From Phlegmacium glaucopus (lineage: Eukaryota > Basidiomycota > Agaricomycetes > Agaricales > Cortinariaceae): a DNA stretch of 61,806 nt. Made by a program: the position numbers and the translations under genes. This document shows positions 1 through 11,200 of this stretch, one piece after another. The notes beneath the pieces are model-generated. The model did no database searches and was not told the DNA's origin. It saw only the letters and a list, made by a program, of their open reading frames with translations. Position 1 is the first letter of the stretch; every line of letters starts with the position of its first letter. The stretch covers positions 148,134 to 209,939 of the forward strand of contig MU130382.1 of assembly GCA_015039465.1 (NCBI GenBank). Reading direction: 5' to 3'.

Positions 1-1
1 A

Positions 2-652
2 CAAACAAATGCGACTCAAGAACACAATATCCGACAACTCATTCCCCGCCTTGAAATCAATGGATTAAGTAAACGAATTGAGCAGACTTTGACCCTAACA
101 ATCCCAACTGTCAACCTCTGGATCCCCGCTCCCCCTAACTCTCCTGTCACTTTCCCAAACAACATTCCTCTTAACAACCCTTCTGAAGAGACTGGAACTC
201 GTATCCGTCCTCAACCACTCACTCGACAACCGTCCGAAGCCAACATACCTCTTATCCGATCCATCCCATACACGACACGAGCACCCACTAGTCGACCGAA
301 ATGCTTTCAATGTGGTACCCTTGGACATCGCAAACAAGAATGCGGTGCCTACAGATGCCCATCCTGCAAACGAGTGGCCCCTGGACATTGGCCCAGTAAT
401 TGCCCCAAGAACAAAGAAGAAGATAAAGCCCCTCTCCCCAAACGACGACGACAAGAACCAGAACACTGTGCTAGTTGTTGACTCCCCCTCTTCTACGATC
501 ATGTTGCTTGGTGCCGAGGACAGACGGATGGTAACACCTGCCGATGCAAATCTAAAGTCAAAAAGGAAGAAGATTGCGATCCCGACATCTACGGAACCGG
601 ATTCTACGACGTTGACGGAGATGAAGACGGTAACCTTACCGGAGAACATTGA
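2..652 (+). pseudogene. Zinc-knuckle ORF, 5'-truncated by the window edge, with an in-frame TGA
   Basis: The frame is already open at base 2, so the start lies outside the window. The visible protein is Pro/Asn-rich, followed by a zinc knuckle of the type CFQCGTLGHRKQEC and a second Cys/His group (CPSCKRVAPGHWPSNC), then a basic stretch and HCASC. A TGA at 479-481 ends the frame. The same frame then stays open for 56 codons to a stop at 650-652 and encodes a Cys-rich then Asp/Glu-rich tail, which looks like the natural continuation. Zinc knuckles like this occur in retroelement gag-like and related transposon proteins; the identity is not certain. The TGA may be a nonsense mutation or a readthrough site. 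Confidence 0.6.
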
Positions 653-770
653 GTCATACGCTAAGAATACCCCCACTCATATCTATGACTCCCCTTTATC
701 TCTGACTCTATCCCTCCTTATAAGAACTCGCGATTTATCCTTTCCCTTTCCTTATCGCCTCTTTCACACC

Positions 771-1382
771 ATGGCTCTCGCATCAGCTGCTCACATCACT
801 TCCGCTAACATGAATTTCAACACTGCTACTGCTATGAATACCGACATCGACCAATTTCACGAATACATCGACGACATCACGCCCGAAAATGGAATCCCTA
901 TCTTCAGACCCGGTCAATTACCTCCCATGCTTCATATCACTGGCGGTCACTTCTTCTTTCAAACCGAACATATTCGCTTCCGAGTTCATCGATACTTCTT
1001 CGATCGAGAATCCACCTGGCTTGCAGAACGATTGGCATTCGTTGACTCCGATCTAGCCGATGGACACACCATAGCACAATCCAAGATTCGAGGAACCAAT
1101 TTATTCGATGCCATCGAACTCCCTGGAATCACTGCTGAACAATTCGCCTCTCTTCTCTGGGTCATCTATAACCCACGATATGGAAGTCATCACGCCACCA
1201 CTCAAACGTGGAAAGACATCAATGTTGCAGCGAGAGCGCTTAAGATGGATCAAATCCTCTTACTTTCAGAACACAAGATCAAAGTCAATTCACGAAGAGA
1301 TCAACAACAGGCCAACCAACAGAAACAAGAATTAGAAGAATCCTTCATCCCTCATCAAAATCGAGGACGATATTTAGGCTAA
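771..1382 (+). CDS. BTB/POZ-domain protein (basidiomycete family)
   Basis: I place the start at the ATG at 771 because a TATA-like TATAAG lies about 50 bp upstream and the frame before it shows no recognisable domain. The 203-residue product has a basidiomycete-style BTB fold signature: a strand rich in Phe (GGHFFFQTEHIRFRVHRYFF), a charged loop, then ELPGITAEQFASLLWVIYNP and a C-terminal helix pair (WKDINVAARALKMDQI). BTB domains mediate dimerisation and protein-protein contacts; the partner is unknown. The C-terminal 30 residues are Gln/Glu-rich. No intron is needed. It ends 12 bp before an LTR-like sequence, so it could be cargo or a neighbour of a retroelement. Confidence 0.65.
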   Translation: MALASAAHITSANMNFNTATAMNTDIDQFHEYIDDITPENGIPIFRPGQLPPMLHITGGHFFFQTEHIRFRVHRYFFDRESTWLAERLAFVDSDLADGHTIAQSKIRGTNLFDAIELPGITAEQFASLLWVIYNPRYGSHHATTQTWKDINVAARALKMDQILLLSEHKIKVNSRRDQQQANQQKQELEESFIPHQNRGRYLG

Positions 1383-1393
1383 CAATGGGCTAA

Positions 1394-1829
1394 TGTTATG
1401 AACGTCTGGTATGCGCATGGCCCCCATTCCTTTTTCTCCCCTTTCTTTACTGTACATTACATCCTCCTTCATCGTTCTCTTCCTACATGCCCCCTTTCCC
1501 TATCTACCCTTTGCCCTGAACCTTCTATGTACTATACTTAGCTATCGCTTCCGTTTCCTCTATCTCTGACTCGTACCGACTCATACTCCCAGCACGGACC
1601 ATTCCCTTATCTCTGACTCGACCCCTTAGTATATAAGAGCCATACCCATAGCCATGATCCCTAGTTTAGACCTTTGTACTCTTACGGTCTTAATCTACAC
1701 AGCTTGCTCAGAACCTGTCGCCCTCAGTCTTAACTTGTTGAACACGATTGCAGTTGTATCTAAGTCCCTAGTTATTTGGTCTATCGGCCCAGCACCGAAC
1801 GCGAGTGCAAGCTTATAGTCGCCGTAACA
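1394..1829 (+). mobile_element. LTR-like sequence of a Gypsy-type element
   Basis: The segment starts TGTTATGAACG and ends CGCCGTAACA, giving the TGTTA...TAACA inverted ends expected of an LTR. It has a TATA box (AGTATATAAGAGCC near 1629) in its second half, where a U3 promoter should be. No 5-bp target duplication flanks it, so it may be the 3' LTR of an element whose body lies to the left. Identification rests on ends and promoter only. Confidence 0.45.
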
Positions 1830-2039
1830 TCCCTCTCCTTGTCTTAGTAGTAGTTTCTCATGCCATGATGTCCCTGATCACAGTGATCGCACATCAATTC
1901 TATTCTTGTTATCATTACACACCATGCCTTCCTTTTCATTTAGCTATATTAGGTCATAGACATGTAGTATATAAGTGAAAGGTGCTTATCAAAGATAAGC
2001 ACCTTTGCATTTAACTTGGTTACTGGGAACTTACATGCC

Positions 2040-2200
2040 CTTACAGTCAGTGGTGGTGGTTGTGGTGTCATGATGGTGGTGGTGGTGATGGTGGTGGTTG
2101 TCATTGTTGGTGGTGGTGATGGTGGTGGTGGTGGTTGGTGGTGGTTGCTGTTGCAACTGTTGTCATTGTTGCTGTTGTTGTGGTGGCTGTGGTGAGAGTG
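2040..2200. repeat. GGT/GAT-rich microsatellite
   Basis: Imperfect runs of TGG, GGT and GATGGT units, grading into TTG units, cover about 160 bp. There is no coding evidence on either strand other than low-complexity frames. Confidence 0.8.
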
Positions 2201-2289
2201 CAATAGTGTGACATTGTGTGACAATGTGGTAAGATGTGTGTGCCATGTTGCAGCAACTGCTGTGGTGGTATATAGTGCACATTATTTCC

Positions 2290-2945
2290 CTATGTTGAAA
2301 CAGATTGATGGCTTAACAGTCTTTAGTAGTGTTTGGAAGTCCAGTTGCAGGACTGGAAAAAGACTGCAAAAATACTGGACCAGCAGTCCGGTTTTTTGGT
2401 TTTTGAGAAGCAAAGACTGGAAAAAGACCGGTCTTCGGTCCTAGGACCAGTCTGAACCAGTAGTTTTGTAGCCCTCATTTTTTTCTTTAAAACAAGATAA
2501 AGACCATATTTATTGGTCAAATATTCACTGAGAAAAAAATAAAACAGTAAAAATGTACACAAAATAGTAGAAAACAAATAATATCACCATAAAATTGTCA
2601 ATTCCCAACGGAATTTAACATTCTTGGGCTTATTATAAAGGTATACATCACATCTACATATTTGTCTGATGTTATATATGAAAATATGACTGGTATTTGT
2701 CAAAAGTCCGGTCCTGGACAGTCTTGGACCAGGACTGGTCCAGGACTGCAAAAAACTGATGTGGACCGGTCCTAATTGGTCCAGTCTGGTCTTTTGACCT
2801 TCTAGAAGCTTAGTGGACCAGTTTAAGTCCCGGTCCTGTCCAAAAATACCAAAAGACTGGACTGGACCGGACTTCCAAACACTAGTCTTTAGCACTATGC
2901 CTCTACCAGAGGCTATGTGTTCGATTCCTGGCACTGCGTATATAC
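2290..2945 (+). other. tRNA-like (SINE-like) sequence interrupted by a MITE
   Basis: If the element at 2327-2884 and one target duplication are removed, the flanks join into a tRNA-like head: a box A-like TGGCTTAACAGT, a GCCTC...GAGGC hairpin where the anticodon arm would be, and a box B-like TGTTCGATTCC about 43 nt after box A. The T-arm stem pairs poorly, so this is not a functional tRNA. It is more likely a decayed tRNA-derived SINE. Confidence 0.35.
2327..2884. mobile_element. hAT-type MITE with perfect 8-bp TSD
   Basis: A 558-bp non-autonomous DNA element. Its ends are TAGTGTTTGGAAGTCC and the exact inverse GGACTTCCAAACACTA. It is flanked on both sides by GTCTTTAG (2319-2326 and 2885-2892), an 8-bp target duplication typical of the hAT superfamily. 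The subterminal regions are packed with short motifs such as GGACTGGTCC, GGACCGGTCC and CCAGTCTGG in both orientations, which are probably transposase-binding sites. No transposase is encoded. Confidence 0.9.
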
Positions 2946-3059
2946 TACAGTATTATATTATTTTGTATATGTTATAACAACCATACTAATACTAACTAAT
3001 ACCACTAATACACATAACTAGTACTACTAATATGAATAAGTAATACTAATAAGTAATAA

Positions 3060-3292
3060 ATAACTACAATAGTACAAATGGCTGGAATTCTGGAATTTTC
3101 GGAATAATCCTGGATTCTGGTTAGTCTCCAGACAGGAATTATTCTGGAAATTCTGGAGAAAAAGGTTGGACTGACTCCGGAATAATTCCTGAAAATGGCT
3201 GGGCCACCAGCCAAAATTGGATTCCACCAGATTCTAGTGGAATCCCCCAGAATCCACCAGAATCCAACCAGAATAGGTGGGGGAGTGTAAAG
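3060..3292. mobile_element. Fragment of an inverted-repeat element (right end)
   Basis: The segment is built of GGAATTC/CCAGAATCC-type subterminal motifs and ends with TGGGGGAGTGTAAAG at about 3278-3292. That is the inverse of the CTTTACACTCCCCCA terminus seen in complete elements at 42.2-43.0 kb. No matching left end was found, so this is a truncated copy. Confidence 0.5.
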
Positions 3293-5042
3293 ACCTTGGG
3301 AACACTCAGTTTTCCACCCAATTTGTCCAACCTCTAACTCTCACCTGGCCAGCTGAACCTGATTGGCTTTGCACCCAAACCCAAACCCAAACCCAAACCT
3401 GTATATCCCACCTCATCAACAAACTTAACTCCCTTCTCATTTCTACTCCACTCATTTTCATTCAGCCCCAACCCCCACCTAATCAACTGAACACCAGCCC
3501 AAATTCAAGTCTGAACTTAATCATTTTTCATTTATTCTGGTTTCTGGTACTGTACCACTTATGATTTTATTGTTTTCACATGACACCATTTTTATTATTT
3601 TCTCACCATGTCATTTAATTCATATTATGCCATTCCTTTATTTATTTATTTATCTATTTTCTGTAACTCCATTATCTCCATATTAGTGCTTAATACCCCC
3701 TCACCTTAGCAGAGATCCTTATCATTTCCTCTTTGGATCCCCTGCTAGGTGAGTAATATGTAACTAATAACTTGTAATATCATTAACTTTGGATCCTCTG
3801 ATGGTCTGACTAAGTCAGTACCATGATTGCCATGATAATATTATCATCACATGTCTAAGAATACACGGACCATATAATTTTATATTCATGGAAAGCTGCA
3901 AATTAGGAGAGTAAAATGGGGAAAAAACCAAGAGGAGCACATGTAATTTCACACCAAATCATGTAAAATATGAAAATGTTCTCCAAGGTTGCCTGAAGAC
4001 ACACTGAAGGTGTCAGGGGATAACCCTGAGGTATATACCATCTTTACTGTTTATATCTTATCCTCATTTCGACTTGCTTACATACTTCTTTGCTACTGTT
4101 TGGCTACCACCTTATTTCAAGTAGTAGTCAGTAATTACTATCTTATCTCATTATTAACTGGAACCCCCTACTTTGCTAGCTTGTTGCTACTGTTACCTAG
4201 TCTTTATAGACTGTCTACTCTCCCTAGAGTCCCATCTCCTCTTATATGTAGGTTGCCCTAACAGAAGGTGACCTGAGTATAGTGATTGATGTGAGTTTGT
4301 TAAGGGGATAGTAGCTTATAGACAACCTTGAGATAGAGAATATTTCAAGTAAAAGATGATAATATCATTTGTCCGTAATTCTAGAGAGCTTTTATACTAT
4401 GAAGATGTGGCACAGTGGCCTACAGAGTATAATGTGCCACAAGACTAAAATGAACTACAATGAATATGAAGGTCCAAGTACAGAAAGTCCAGATATGGAA
4501 GTGGCCGCAGGCCACATCACTTTGGCTATCATGATGATGGCCTTATTCTATGAGATAGTAAGTAAATGGCAACTAAATGAAAAAGAAAGAAAGAAAGAAA
4601 GAATCATATCATAATCTGTCCTTGCATAGCTGCTCCGCATTCCCCACATGAGTGACCTATGAAGTTCTCAGTTCTCTTAGATTTTATAGGTCTACATATA
4701 ATGGAAAAATTTACTGTAGGTCTATGCAAAACTGGGTTTTTACATGAGCAGAAATGCACTTCCAGTGGATCAGATGCATACTTTATGATACAACATATGA
4801 AATTAGGTATTTACAAAATATTTGGGTCAAACACAGTCATAAAAAATTCTACAATTTGAGAACAAAGAATCTCACCAATTCCAATCCAAACTTTAGCATC
4901 ACTGCATATCAACTAAAAAGACCAAAAAAATAGGAAGAGTGTAAGAACATACTGGAAGGTGCCAAAATAAAATTGAGAAGCAGAATGGAAAATATTTGTC
5001 TGTTGGTAATAATCAGTTGGCCTTGATGAAAAGGTTATCGTC
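3293..5042. other. Non-coding stretch with no supported gene
   Basis: AT-rich DNA. A short (CCCAAA)n run lies near 3372-3398. Small open frames on both strands show no recognisable domains, splice pattern or codon bias. I see nothing else here apart from a weakly hydrophobic frame at 3989-4261 that I do not trust. Confidence 0.5.
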
Positions 5043-6045
5043 CTAATCCAGAAACTATATTTGAGAGCAAATGTAAAGCAATGAAGTAAAAATGCAGTGT
5101 AAGATTGAAAAAAAATGCATACCTCTAAAACCAAAACCTCTCCAAATCTATATCCAAGGCATATCTTAGACAGATGGTGACTGATAATTGATGGTTTGTG
5201 GAAAGGAGGTGGAATCCAGATTCTCTGAAGGTTTTTGGTGTGGAATATGGTGTTGTCAGATATTGCAAGGAAAGATGGCTGAGATGAAAGATGGATGTTC
5301 CCATAAGAATCTTTCCAGGTAAAAACTCCATCAGGAAGTGGTGATTCAACAAGTAATTGAGTATTATTAGAAGATAGAACTGAGGTATGTCCTTTTAGCT
5401 CTGATTCACACTCTTCTGTGGTTCTATTCCAAATCCTGATAGTGTGATGAACAGATACAGTCACAATATGCATACCATCTGGAGAGAAGACAGCTGATCT
5501 GACCCAGGATGAATGTCCTTTCAGCTTTGCTTCACACTCCCCTGTGGCTGTATTCCAGATTTGTGCAGTGTGATCATCAGATGCAGTCACAATATGCATA
5601 CCATCAGGAGAGAAGACAGCAGATATAACCCAGTCTGTATGTCCATTCAGCTCATTTACACACTCTCCTGTGGCTGTATTCCATATCCTTGCAGTGTGAT
5701 CATAAGATGCAGACACAATATGTGCACCATCTGGAGAGAAGACAGCAGAATTGACTGTCTTTGCATGTCCTTTCAGCTCTAGTTCACACTCTCCTGTTGC
5801 TGTATTCCAGATCAGTGCAGTGTGATCATCAGATGCAGTCACAATATGCATACCATCAGGAGAGAAGATAGCAGAATTAACCATCTTTGAATGTCCTTTC
5901 AGTTCTACTTCACAATCTCCTGTGGCTGTATTCCAGATCCATGCAATGTGATCATCAGATGTTGTCACAATATGCATACCATCAGGAGAGAAGACAGCAG
6001 ATAGGACACAATCAGAATACCCTTTCAGGAGGTCTTTGCTGTGAT
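5043..6045 (-). pseudogene. 3' part of the NACHT-WD40 gene: last five WD repeats and C-terminal cap
   Basis: The frame reads leftwards from the inner edge of the inserted element and contains five 42-residue WD40 repeats with the core AVFSPDGMHIVTASDDHT...IWNTATGEC. A non-repeat cap follows (LLVESPLPDGVFTWKDSYG... to RIWIPPPFHKP and ICLGYRFGEVLVLE), the usual C-terminus of agaricomycete NACHT-WD40 proteins. I place a 68-bp intron at 5055-5122 (GTATGC...ATATAG); the last exon adds FLD and a stop at 5043-5045. This half is separated from the NACHT part by a 2.16-kb insertion, so it is probably not translated with it. It has no start codon of its own that makes sense. Confidence 0.8.
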
Positions 6046-6424
6046 CCACCAGATCTGATCAGATCTGATCAGAATTGGTCAGATCTGATCAGATTCCGGT
6101 CAGAATTTTTACAAGCCCAAATGGCAGTAATAGAGCCAATTTTTCTGACCAGATTCTGATCAGATCTGATCAGAAATACCAGATCTGATCAGATCTAATC
6201 AGATTTAATTCTGACCAATTTCTGAGCAGAATCTGACCATTTCCGAGCAGAATCTGGTCAGATTCCGAGCAGAATTAAGTGAGATCAGCAAATGAACCAC
6301 TTGAATTTACTAGAAAAATAATATAATTATGGTAATATGTCAAGTAGCACTATATTGAGATTAGATGGCAATGACCTTGTTGCCATCAAAATCGTGTATT
6401 TTGTTCAGTGCGAGGGGTGTGCAA

Positions 6425-6695
6425 GTAGCAGGCAGTAGTAGCAGCAACAGGCAGTAGCAACAACAACAGGCAACAACAGTAACAACAGGCAACAACAACA
6501 GGCAACAACAACAGGCAACAGCAGTAGCAACAGGCAACAGCAGTAGCAACAAACAGCAGTAGCAACAACAAACAGCAACAGGTAACAACAGTAACAACAG
6601 GTAACAGCAACAGGCAACAACAGTAGCAACAGGCAACAACAGTAGTAGCAAACAACAGTAGCAACAACAAACAGCAACAACAACACCGAACACCA
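6425..6695. repeat. CAACAG/CAG microsatellite
   Basis: About 270 bp of CAGCAA, CAACAA and CAGTAG units. Open frames through it encode Gln/Asn or Cys/Leu runs and are not credible genes. Confidence 0.85.
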
Positions 6696-6726
6696 AACAG
6701 TAGCAAGCTTTTGATTAATTTTTTTG

Positions 6727-7240
6727 GGGGGACCACTTTCCCCCCCACCACTACCACACAGCTCCAACTCCGTACCATCATCACCCCTAGACCACCATTA
6801 ATCATTCCATCTTAATTTTTATTTTATTTTTGTTTGTTTTTGGGGGAGCTCTCCCCCCCCATCGGCAGTGGCGGCAGCAGGCAGCACAACATGCAGCAAC
6901 ATTCGGCCACCCACAGCAAACAGCAGCAGTGTAACCAGCAAACAGCACTATGTCCAGCACACAGCAACAGCACGCACAGCATGCAACATGTACCGGATTA
7001 TGTTGTACAATCATCAGTTAATTGTATTTTACTTCATTTTTTTATGGGGGGGACCACTCCCCCCCAATGGCAACGTGCAGCAGTAGCAGCATCACAGCAT
7101 GTAACAACACCACCACAGCATGCAACAACAACAACGAGCGATAGCAACAGCATACAGCATGTACTGATAACATTCAGCAATCATTACTTAATTCTATCTT
7201 ATTTTATTTTTTATGGGGGGGAGTGGTCCCCCCCAATGGC
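6727..7240. repeat. Repeat unit with four G7/C7 hairpins
   Basis: Four copies of a module: a T-rich lead (TTATTTTTTTATG), a run of 6-7 G, a 6-bp spacer (ACCACT or AGTGGT), a run of 7-8 C, then AATGGCAAC and CAG-rich sequence. They occur near 6727, 6842, 7046 and 7216. Each G-run pairs with its C-run into a very stable stem. Confidence 0.75.
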
Positions 7241-7376
7241 AACAATGTACCGACAGCAGCAACACGACGGTGACAGCAAGCAACGGCAATAAACAACGGC
7301 AATAAACAACGACAACAACACATCACCCATAATCGTATATTACCCCCAGTTATTTTATTAGCTGAATGGAAAAATA

Positions 7377-7409
7377 CTGGTGTCTGCTACGACACGTAGC
7401 AGACACCAG
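7377..7409. repeat. Perfect 15-bp inverted repeat with 3-nt loop
   Basis: CTGGTGTCTGCTACG and its exact inverse are separated by ACA. It sits in the middle of the inserted element and has no flanking low-complexity sequence. Confidence 0.9.
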
Positions 7410-7490
7410 CAGCAATGACCGGCACACTGCCACACTCTCTGTCTCTTGCTTTAGTTGTAATGAACACGTTCAGTGTACACTAGTGCACTA

Positions 7491-7800
7491 GAAAAAAAAA
7501 AAAAAAAAAAAAAAAACGATGACGACAACGGACAACGATGACGACAACGGACAACGACAACGACAACGGACAACGACAACGGACAACGACGACGGACAAC
7601 GACGATGATGACGGACAACGACGATGATGACGGACGGACGACGAACGACGACGGCGATGCCTCCTCGTCGTCGTCCGTTTCGACCACCCACATACACCCG
7701 TTTTACGCCCATCACCCCCGTTTTGCACCCATCACCCCCTTTTTACACCCATCACCCCCGTTTTGCACCCATCACCCCCCCTTTCTACCACCTGCCCATT
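7491..7800. repeat. Poly(A), CGACAA-type repeat and 21-bp tandem repeat
   Basis: About 26 A residues are followed by GACGACAACGGACAACG-type repeats (to ~7650). Then come four or five copies of a 20-21 bp unit, CCCCCGTTTTGCACCCATCA (7690-7795). All are low-complexity. Confidence 0.8.
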
Positions 7801-8206
7801 CATTTCACACCCACTCTACCCACTCATTTTGACCACTTAGTATTTTGATTTCATTTCTCTGATATCAACTAATGTATTTTGTTATTCTAATGTACTAGTA
7901 ACTAATCCCACCTCAAAATGTATAATTAATCCATTTAAATTTAAATTTAAATTAATATGTTAGAAATTTTAGAAAAAATATGAGTTAGTAGGAATTGACT
8001 TATAAGTATTGCAATTCTGATCAGATCTGATCAGAATTGGTCAGAACTACTCAGATCTGCTCAGATCTGCTCAGAATCTGACCAGAATTGGTCAGAACTG
8101 CTCAGAACTGCTCAGATTCTGAGCGGTTCTGGTCAGATTCTGATCAGATCTGATCAGATCTGAGTAGTTCTGACCAATTCTGATCAGATCTGATCAGATC
8201 TGGTGG

Positions 8207-11200
8207 GGGACAGAAAAGTACTGCCTTTCAGCTCTGCTTCAAACTCTCCTATGGCTGTTTTCCAGATCTGTGCAGTGTAATCATCAGATGCAGTCACAAT
8301 ATGCATACCATCTGGAGAGAAGACAGCTGATCTGACCCAGTCTGAATGTCCTTTCAGCTCTGCTTCACACTCTCCTGTGGCTGCATTCCAAATCCGTGCA
8401 GTGTGATCATCAGATGCAGACACAATATGTGTACCATCTGGAGAGAAAACAGCAGAATTGAGCTTCTTTGAATGTCCTTTCAGCTCTACTTCACACTCTC
8501 CTGTTGCTGTACTCCATATCCGTGCAGTGCAATCAGTAGATGCAGACACAATATGCATACCGTCTGGAGAAAAGACAGCAGAATTGACCATATTTGAATG
8601 TCCTTGCAGCTCTGCTTCACACTCTCCTGTTGCTTTATTCCAGATCCATAGAGTGTGATTATCAGATGCAGTCACAATATGCATACCATCAGGAGAGAAG
8701 ACAGCAGATCTGACCCAGGATGGATCTTGTTTTAGCTTTGCTTCACATTTCCCTGTGGCTGTGTTCCAGATATGTGCAGTGCAATCAGAAGATGCAGATA
8801 AAATATGCATACCATCAGGGGAGAAGACAGCAGATATAACACAGTCTGAATGTCCTTTTAGCTCATTTACACACTCTCCTGTGGCTGTATTCCAGATACA
8901 CACAGTGTGATCATCAGATGCAGTCACAATATGCATACCATCAGGAGAGAAGACAGCAGATCCAACCCAGGATGAATGTCCTTTTAGCTTTGCTTTACAT
9001 TCTCCTGTGGCTGTATTCCAGATCTGTGCAGTGTGATCATAAGATGCAGACACAATATGCATACCATCAGGAGAGAAGACAGCAGAAAAGACAGAGTCTG
9101 AATGTCCTTTCAGCTCTGCTTCACACTCCCCTGTGGCTGTTTTCCAGATCCTGACAATGTGATCATGGCATGCAGACACAATATGCCTACCATCAGGAGA
9201 GAAAACACCAGAATTGACAATATTTGAATGTCTCAGAACTGCTTCTGAAAGGCTCCATGCCTTTCTCCTTCCCATGCAGAGCTTCCATTGACAGTCCACT
9301 CTACTTCCATATGTTTTCCAGATATCTGAATTTTCTGGCAGCCAAGCCAATGCTGATGGACATCCCTCAAGGCTGTTACTTCTAATGAAATCAAAATTCT
9401 CTTTCAAAAACCGTTGAGCATCAATCACTATTGCTGAATGTTTTTGCATCTAATTTCTGTCATAAGTGCAATTTGTTCACAGCAACAGGACCACTTACAT
9501 TTTCTAGTTTATATAATGCATGCATTGCAGTTTCCAACTTTCCTAAGATACTCAAACAATCCACCCATCGCAAAAGATGTGTTTGAAAAAATTGCTTCAA
9601 CTTATCAGATCCACCTTTATTGTCTGCATAGGTAAAGTGAAAGGCCCAGCTATCACAAGCATATGCAAGTGATTCAGAAATTTCTTCATATTTCCTTTCC
9701 ACCAAGTAGGAAACTTTTTTTTTACCTGACCATTCTGTATCCATTAATGATAGACACTGAAGTGCTAGGGATTTATGTGCATCACAGGGGTCAAGATAGT
9801 GCTTTGAGGAAAGAATCTCATTACTGAGGAAATCATGGAAGGAGGCATGGAATGTTGAGATGGGTACATTATGGTCTGCAGATGGAATATATATCAAGGA
9901 ATGAAGAGGAGAAAGGGCAGCCTCAGTGTGTTCTATAGGTATTTGCATCAAAGCACTGATGGCAGGGATAGAAAGAGGATTGTAAGCATATACAACAGCT
10001 GTAAGAACCATCTGTATATCCAATTTCTCCCCACTATTTGCAGAGCCATAGGCAGCATCCAAAATTCTTTCATAAAGGATATCTAATGGATGGGTCAGAC
10101 CAGATGTTGTCTCCAATGCAGAATTGACAACATCTGAAAGACGCCTAGGCATGCCAAGGCTACCTCTCTGAGCAATATATTTGCACACAGTTGCTGCATA
10201 AATGAACAAAGTACCAGACATATTGACAAGCCTGTCAAGTTCAGCCTGAGGAGGCCAGTCATGTCTATTATGCTTAATTTGATCTCCAAGCAAGCAAGCT
10301 TTGATATAAAGCTCAATATCAGCCCTAACTACCTCCTTTTCAACCTCATGAAGGATGAAATTAGAATGACCCCAAGAATGATCAAAAGTCTCCTTGAGCA
10401 CTATCTCTGGACGACTAGTGATGAAGAACTTGACTGGAAGAGATTTACTATGCTTCAAGATCACAGAGAGCAACTCAGCCACCAGGGACTGGTTGGAGCA
10501 CTCATCCAGAGCATCAAGAACAATGACTGGGACATCTACTACTTCTCTGGTCTCCCTGTATGCCTCAGTGAGTGGTTTAACAATGAAGTTCAGGAATTGA
10601 TCCCTAATCCTCCAAGATGAGCAGTCAGGATTGGCTTCCACCACATCCAGGATGAATTGTGACAGGAAAGGAAGATACTTGACCAACTGCACCAACTGAA
10701 GAGTGATGGTGGGAATGATGCAATGAACATCACTGGTATCAACCCTGAGGTGAGAAGAGAAGAATGTACCACCAAGGGAATCCTTTTCACGGAGGATTTC
10801 ACTGAATGTGTAAGCAATTGTCGTTTTGCCAGTTCCAGCCATCCCATTGAGCCAGTATACCTTCGTGGTCGTATTATCGTTTGCCCACACTTGGAGCGCG
10901 TCAAGGATCGCCTTGCGAGTGTTCTTCGTACATGCGTTACGTGGAGCAGGGGATTCTGCATTATATGCAGCGAATTGAGCACGTGGAAGGAGTTTCTCAG
11001 ATAATGCAATCTATGAACTAGCTTTTAGCGAAGACCATATCATTACACTCCAAAGATCATACACTCACTAAGATTCGAGACCTCGATTGTCCATTTCCAT
11101 CAGCTTTTGATACATGCTGTATCTGACAAGATGATACAACTCTCAGTACACCGATCGGCTCTTACGCAGATAGAATTATGCTTACACTGTTGGCCATGTT

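Larger units (their letters stand above)
6046..8206. mobile_element. 2.16-kb long inverted-repeat element inside the WD40 array
   Basis: The left end CCACCAGATCTGATCAGATC and the right end are exact inverses for at least 37 bp. Behind each end lie about 150-200 bp of repeated AGATCTGATCAG, GAATTGGTCAG and GCTCAGAATCTG motifs. The middle is low-complexity: CAACAG repeats, four G7/C7 hairpins, a perfect 33-bp hairpin, a poly(A) run and CGACAA/CACCCATC repeats. No transposase is present. No clean target duplication is visible, so insertion may have been followed by a small deletion of the host repeat. A block near 6365 (GGCAATGACCTTGTTGCCAT, then TTTTGTTCAG) is shared with the fold-back element at 42.2 kb, suggesting relatedness. 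Confidence 0.8.

Noticed and set aside
3372..3398. Interstitial telomere repeat
   Set aside because: The unit is CCCAAA with only four or five copies; it is not the TTAGGG-type telomere repeat usual in these fungi.
3989..4261. 90-codon hydrophobic frame
   Set aside because: It has no promoter, splice signals or recognisable domain, and its composition reflects AT-rich DNA.
6361..7300. Long open frames encoding Cys/Leu/Val runs or Gln/Asn runs
   Set aside because: They are translations of CAACAG-type microsatellites, overlap on both strands, and have no unique sequence or splice pattern.
5887..9154. Plus-strand frames across the WD40 region (for example 5887-6159 and 8918-9154)
   Set aside because: They are antisense shadows of the WD repeats and repeat with the same period.
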